DNA from: Bacilli bacterium | GTDB taxonomy: Bacteria > Bacillota_I > Bacilli_A > RF39 > UBA660 | Direction: 5' to 3' | Length of the DNA: 64,000 nt | Assembly (NCBI GenBank): GCA_028691955.1 | Contig: JAQUYH010000003.1 | Location: 1 to 64,000, forward strand | In this document: piece after piece, positions 60,027-64,000 of the stretch | Layout: every line of letters begins with the position of its first letter | Numbering within the stretch: position 1 is the first letter of the stretch | The notes under the pieces: generated by a model | Told to the model about the DNA's origin: nothing | The model's database searches: none | Seen by the model: only the letters and a program-made list of their open reading frames with translations | Program-made: the position numbers and the translations under genes

Positions 60027-61448
60027 ATGCATTTGCCTGATTTAAAGCAAGCAAGAATTAGAACAAATTATAAACCTTTAATAAAAGAATATAGATTAGA
60101 AGAGAAATATAAAAATATTGGCAATAATAAAAAATACTTTATTAGAACTTATGGATGTCAAATGAACGAACATGATAGTGAAAATATTAAAGCCATGATG
60201 GAAAGCCTGGGATATATCTTAACTGATATTTTAGAAGAAGCTAACGTAGTAATATTAAATACTTGTGCGATCAGAGAGAATGTTCATAATAAAGTGTTTG
60301 GCTATTTAGGAAGAATTAAACATTTAAGAGAAACTAAAGATGATATCATTACTTGTGTTTGCGGTTGTATGGCACAAGAAGAGAATGTAGCTAATGAAAT
60401 TAAGAATAAATATAAATGGGTTGATATTGTTTTTGGAACTCATAATCTAGATAAATTGCCTGAGTTTTTATATGGCGCTATTAATGAGAAAATTCAGCAA
60501 ATTGAAGTATATAGTATTGAAGGAGATATTGTAGAATGTATTCCAGCTAAACGAGATTCAAAATATAAAGCATGGATTAATATAATGTATGGGTGCGATA
60601 AGTTTTGTACATATTGTATTGTTCCTTATACTCGTGGAAAGCAAAGAAGTAGAGAAAAGGAATCAATATTGAAAGAGGTTAATGATTTATTAAGTAATGG
60701 TTATAAGGAAGTTACTTTATTAGGTCAAAATGTAAATGCTTATGGAAAAGATTTGTATGATGATTATGACATGTGTAATTTACTTGAAGATGTTGCTAAA
60801 ACAAATATTGAAAGAATTAGATTTGTTACTAGTCATCCATGGGATTTTACGGATAAAATGATTGAAATTATTGCTAAATATCCTAACATTATGCCTTATA
60901 TTCATTTGCCTTTGCAGTCTGGAAGTAATAGAATTCTTAAATTAATGGGTAGACGTTATACAAAAGAAGACTATTTGACTTTATTCCACAAATTAAAGAG
61001 TAATATTCCTAATGTTAGCATAACAACTGATATTATTGTTGGATTTCCAAATGAAACAGATGAGGACTTTAATGATACTTTAGATATCGTAAATGAATGT
61101 AAGTATGATTCAGCTTTTACTTTTATTTTTTCTCCAAGAGTTGGAACTCCAGCTTCTAGGATGGAAGATAATGTGAGTAAAGAGGCAAAGGAAAAGAGAT
61201 TATACTTGTTAAATAATCTTGTTAATGAATATGCTTTAATGAATAATAAAAAATATGTTAATAGGGTTGTTCCTGTTTTAATTGAAGGAAATAGTGAAAA
61301 GGGTGATAGCTTGTTTGGCTATACAGATACAATGAAATTAGTTAATGTTACAGGTGATTGTAAAATTGGGAACATAGTTGATATTAAAATCACTGATGCT
61401 AAAACATGGAGTTTAGATGGTACTATTGTAGATAAAAATTCTATTTAG
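60027..61448 (+). CDS. miaB: tRNA-2-methylthio-N6-isopentenyladenosine synthase MiaB
   Basis: 473 residues, radical SAM methylthiotransferase acting on A37 of tRNA. N-terminal UPF0004 domain with TYGCQMNEHDSE, NTCAIRENV and CGCMAQ (three Cys for the auxiliary cluster), radical SAM CDKFCTYCIVPYTRG, and a C-terminal TRAM domain. ATG at 60027 follows GGAAGTGAT by 6 nt; GTG at 60018 is on that site. Confidence 0.96.
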   Translation: MHLPDLKQARIRTNYKPLIKEYRLEEKYKNIGNNKKYFIRTYGCQMNEHDSENIKAMMESLGYILTDILEEANVVILNTCAIRENVHNKVFGYLGRIKHLRETKDDIITCVCGCMAQEENVANEIKNKYKWVDIVFGTHNLDKLPEFLYGAINEKIQQIEVYSIEGDIVECIPAKRDSKYKAWINIMYGCDKFCTYCIVPYTRGKQRSREKESILKEVNDLLSNGYKEVTLLGQNVNAYGKDLYDDYDMCNLLEDVAKTNIERIRFVTSHPWDFTDKMIEIIAKYPNIMPYIHLPLQSGSNRILKLMGRRYTKEDYLTLFHKLKSNIPNVSITTDIIVGFPNETDEDFNDTLDIVNECKYDSAFTFIFSPRVGTPASRMEDNVSKEAKEKRLYLLNNLVNEYALMNNKKYVNRVVPVLIEGNSEKGDSLFGYTDTMKLVNVTGDCKIGNIVDIKITDAKTWSLDGTIVDKNSI

Positions 61449-61460
61449 AATTTTTATTTT
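61434..61460 (+). terminator. terminator of miaB
   Basis: Stem AAAAATTCT / AGAATTTTT, loop ATTT, T-rich tail; covers the stop codon. Confidence 0.7.
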
Positions 61461-61491
61461 ACATAAGTATCTTTTTCTTTTATAGAAAATA

Positions 61492-61500
61492 TGTTACAAT
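61492..61500 (+). promoter_or_regulatory. extended -10 promoter of dgkA
   Basis: TGtTACAAT 21 nt before the start codon. Confidence 0.5.
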
Positions 61501-61520
61501 TTATAAAATGGTGATGATAA

Positions 61521-61901
61521 ATGAAGATGCTTAGGAATAAAGATAGTGGTTCTAGTTTTTCTAGATATGTAAAAAGCTTTTGTCACGCTATTGATGGAAT
61601 AGTGGCTTCTATTAAGTATGAACATAATATGATAATTATGCTCATAGCTACTGTTTTAGTAGTTTTTATGGGAATTTACTTTAATATAAAAATTTATGAA
61701 TGGCTTTTTTGTATTTCTATTATTGGAGCTATTTTTGCTTCTGAATTAATTAATACAGCAATAGAAGCTTTAGTTGATTTAGATTCTTTTGAAATTAATC
61801 CTTTAGCTAAATTCGCTAAAGATGCAGCGTCAGGAGCAACTTTAATTTTATGTGTTGTTGCGCTTATAGGCTCTTTAATAATATTCATTCCCTATATTTG
61901 A
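61521..61901 (+). CDS. dgkA: diacylglycerol/undecaprenol kinase
   Basis: 126 residues, small three-helix membrane kinase. Gram-positive members phosphorylate undecaprenol to feed wall lipid carrier. Landmarks are the amphipathic start (FCHAIDGIVASIKYEHNM), ASELINTAIEALVDL with the catalytic Glu, and KFAKDAASGATLI. GGTGATG site upstream. Confidence 0.93.
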   Translation: MKMLRNKDSGSSFSRYVKSFCHAIDGIVASIKYEHNMIIMLIATVLVVFMGIYFNIKIYEWLFCISIIGAIFASELINTAIEALVDLDSFEINPLAKFAKDAASGATLILCVVALIGSLIIFIPYI

Positions 61902-61928
61902 AGTTTTATAAAATAGAAGAGGTAATTT

Positions 61929-62618
61929 ATGCGATTTAGAAAAGCTGTTCTTATTATTCATGGATTTGCTGGTGGGACTTATGATCAGGAGTTTTTAGCT
62001 AATTATTTAGAATTAGATAGATTATTGGATGTTTATACTTTTACTCTTCCGGGACATGATTCATATACTAGAGCAAAGGTTACTAAAGAGGATTGGATAA
62101 ATAGTGCTGAAGACCATTTGAAAATGCTTATTAAAAATGGTTATAATAAAATTTATGTTATAGGCCATTCTATGGGTGGAGTGATTGCTACTTATGTGGC
62201 AAGTAAACATAAGGAAGTAAAAAAATTAGTTTTAGTAGCTCCGGCTTTTAAGTTTTTATCTTTTAGTGATGGAACGGTTAATGTCATAGAAATTATTAAA
62301 CAAGCACCAGAATTAATTAAAACCTATAATAGTGATGAAATTTTATCTAGGATTTTAAAATTACCTATAAGAACGGTATCTGAGTTTATTGAACTGGTTA
62401 AGCAATATCATGATTCAACTAGCGATATAAGAATTCCAACTTTGATTATTCAAGGATTGAATGACTCAATAGTTCCAGTTGATAGTTCAAAATATGTATA
62501 TGATACAATTAAATCAAAAAAAAAGAAAATACTATATTTTGAAAATACAACACATGATGTTTTTAGAGGAAATACAAAAGAAACGATAAGTATGGAAATA
62601 AAAAAATTCTTAAGATAA
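61929..62618 (+). CDS. alpha/beta hydrolase, esterase or monoacylglycerol lipase-like
   Basis: 229 residues, cytoplasmic. LIIHGFAGGTYDQEFL (oxyanion region), GHSMGGVIATYVA with the nucleophile Ser, IIQGLNDSIVPV with the acid Asp, and NTTHDVF with the catalytic His. Compact Firmicutes carboxylesterase type; substrate unknown. Follows dgkA by 27 nt and lies 12 nt before the third prepilin gene. Confidence 0.85.
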   Translation: MRFRKAVLIIHGFAGGTYDQEFLANYLELDRLLDVYTFTLPGHDSYTRAKVTKEDWINSAEDHLKMLIKNGYNKIYVIGHSMGGVIATYVASKHKEVKKLVLVAPAFKFLSFSDGTVNVIEIIKQAPELIKTYNSDEILSRILKLPIRTVSEFIELVKQYHDSTSDIRIPTLIIQGLNDSIVPVDSSKYVYDTIKSKKKKILYFENTTHDVFRGNTKETISMEIKKFLR

Positions 62619-62630
62619 AGGAGTTTGGTT

Positions 62631-64000
62631 ATGAAAAATAAAGGGTATACTTTGATTGAAGTATTAGGTGTAATAATAATTCTATCTTTAATAATAGCAA
62701 TTGTTGTTCCATCTATATCTAGTATTTTAACTAATTCTAAAGATAAGGCGTATAATGTTCAAATTTTAGAAATAGAGTCTGCAGCTAAGTCATGGGGTCT
62801 TTTGAATTCGGAAAATTTGCCAACAGATGATAATGGTACAATTGTTATTAGTCTATTGCAGTTGAAGGTAGCTCATTTATTATCTTCAGATTTTTCAAAT
62901 CCCAAAACGGGTGATTTGTTTCCTGATGATATGCAAATTTTAATAACAAGAAAGGGGCAAAATCTATTTTATGATGTTTTAACTGATACAGGCCTTACAA
63001 ATGAAGAAGTTAATCCAGATGGACCACAAATTATTTTAAAAGGAAGTATTTCTACTAGTGTAGAAATTAATGGTGTTTATACTGAACTTGGTGCTATAGC
63101 AAAAGATAATGATGGTAATGATATACCTATTACTATTATGGTTAGAAATTCAATTGGAGAAGTTGTAGATGCTGTTGATACTTCATCTGTAGCTAGTTAT
63201 GTAATTACTTATTCAGCAACAAGTAATAGTATTATTTCTAGTATAAGAAGGAATGTTAGTATAGTAGATACTGAAGCCCCTGTTATTACTATCTCTGGCT
63301 ATACTGATAATCAATATATTTCTATTGCTGCTATTTCTGGCTATACTTTGCCTATAGCCTCTGTTACGGATAATAGTAATGAGATTTTGACTTATGAAGT
63401 TTTAGGAAATTTCTCATCTATTATTCCAGGAAGTAAGCAAGTTATTTATCAAGCAACTGATAATAGCGGTAATATTGGAAAATTTATTCTTAATTATGTT
63501 GTAACTGATACTGAAGCACCGGTTATAAGTATAGACGATAGTTTAAATACAGAAACAGGAAGAAATCAAATAACAGTTACGGCTTATGATGATGGAGTAG
63601 GATTAGACGAATATGCTTTCTCTTTTGATGGCGGTGTTACATGGAAAAAGGAAAATACTTATGTATATAAATTATCGGAAGCAACTAGTTTAGCTGTAGT
63701 TGTTAGAGATAAAGTAGGTAATAAAACTTATGATGATTCAAGAATTTTAACAGTAAACCCAAATGGGGGTGTTTGGAATTCTTCTTCTAGTACTCAATAT
63801 CTTAGTGTAATTGCTAATGATTCTTTTCCAGTGGAAGATCCAACTAGAGTTGGTTATAGTTTTTCTGGTTGGGTTATAGAAGGTGAAGGAAGTTTTAACG
63901 AAACAACATTTACTATGGGTGAAATTAATACTATGATTACAGCTACTTGGTCAGGAAATTCATATCTGTTAACAGTAAACCCAAATGGAGGTACTTGGAA
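62631..64000 (+). CDS. prepilin-like protein with Ig-like and InlB B-repeat-like domains (partial, runs off the window)
   Basis: At least 456 codons with no stop before the window ends. Type IV pilin start MKNKGYTLIEVLGVIIIL (site Gly5-Tyr6, Glu at mature position 5). Then a pilin-like segment (about 30-120), two DUF5011/Ig-like units (about 130-295, each opened by TEAPVI), a short beta unit, and at about 375-456 two beginnings of LTVNPNGG(V/T)W with GYSFSGW: InlB B-repeat (Flg_new) type repeats. AAAGGAG site upstream. The tail and total length are unknown. Confidence 0.82.
   Translation, partial: MKNKGYTLIEVLGVIIILSLIIAIVVPSISSILTNSKDKAYNVQILEIESAAKSWGLLNSENLPTDDNGTIVISLLQLKVAHLLSSDFSNPKTGDLFPDDMQILITRKGQNLFYDVLTDTGLTNEEVNPDGPQIILKGSISTSVEINGVYTELGAIAKDNDGNDIPITIMVRNSIGEVVDAVDTSSVASYVITYSATSNSIISSIRRNVSIVDTEAPVITISGYTDNQYISIAAISGYTLPIASVTDNSNEILTYEVLGNFSSIIPGSKQVIYQATDNSGNIGKFILNYVVTDTEAPVISIDDSLNTETGRNQITVTAYDDGVGLDEYAFSFDGGVTWKKENTYVYKLSEATSLAVVVRDKVGNKTYDDSRILTVNPNGGVWNSSSSTQYLSVIANDSFPVEDPTRVGYSFSGWVIEGEGSFNETTFTMGEINTMITATWSGNSYLLTVNPNGGTW

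Noticed and set aside
1-64000. UGA read as tryptophan (Mycoplasma-type code)
   Set aside because: TGA ends several clear genes (toxN, the glycosyltransferase, the 31.1 kb gene), and conserved Trp positions use TGG.

Overview
This 64 kb window is AT-rich chromosomal DNA from a low-GC, walled, Gram-positive-type bacterium. The gene set (rpsP-khpA, HrcA-type heat shock, cdaA-cdaR, ftsW, FemX-type ligase, SepM-type protease, BgsA/LafB-type glycosyltransferase, infC-rpmI-rplT) fits Bacilli, most plausibly an uncultured host-associated lineage near Erysipelotrichia/RF39 (inference). TGA serves as a normal stop (toxN, the 31.1 kb gene, the 46.0 kb glycosyltransferase) and Trp is TGG, so this is code 11, not the Mycoplasma code. 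Two local habits helped fix starts: Shine-Dalgarno sequences of the form GGTGAT about 5 nt before the start, and extended -10 promoters of the form TGnTATAAT.

Layout. 0-6.5 kb: def, rpsP-khpA, trmB, and a small envelope/stress operon whose ytxH-type gene is cut by an in-frame stop. 6.5-9.6 kb: a CIRCE-controlled clpB without its N-domain; directly behind it lies a compact type III toxin-antitoxin cassette (three 37-nt RNA repeats, terminator, ToxN/AbiQ-family toxin) bounded by a perfect 32-bp direct repeat that duplicates the 3' end of clpB. 9.6-18.1 kb: FAD oxidoreductase, DD-carboxypeptidase, a prepilin with a very large ectodomain, two tandem VanY-type peptidases, argS. 18.2-40.1 kb: a surface-protein locus with four paralogous Ala-Trp-Phe signal proteins, several TasA/CalY-like proteins, a 1215-residue surface protein, three signal peptidase I-like (SipW-type) proteins (one apparently dead, one fused to a large unknown domain), a membrane-tethered McrB-like AAA+ protein and a DUF2357/McrC-like partner with no visible nuclease. 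40.2-64 kb: ftsW, a second giant prepilin, a SepM-like protease, the L20-leader-controlled infC-rpmI-rplT operon, a glycolipid glycosyltransferase, a cysteine desulfurase/thioredoxin/CcdA group, cdaA-cdaR, a Big2-NlpC protein, parC, femX, topA, miaB, dgkA, an esterase, and a third giant prepilin running off the right edge.

How the parts work together. In Bacillus, SipW processes and releases TasA-type fibre proteins. Here the same pairing appears on a larger scale, and an operon of overlapping genes adds an AAA+/DUF2357 pair normally seen in McrBC-type restriction. I infer a dedicated assembly or quality-control machine for surface fibres; this is the best candidate for an undescribed system. 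Conserved cysteine pairs in the surface paralogs, plus a Trx-CcdA fusion downstream, suggest these proteins carry disulfides. The ToxIN cassette is the clearest recently acquired element. No tRNA, rRNA, CRISPR array, transposase or integrase was seen.
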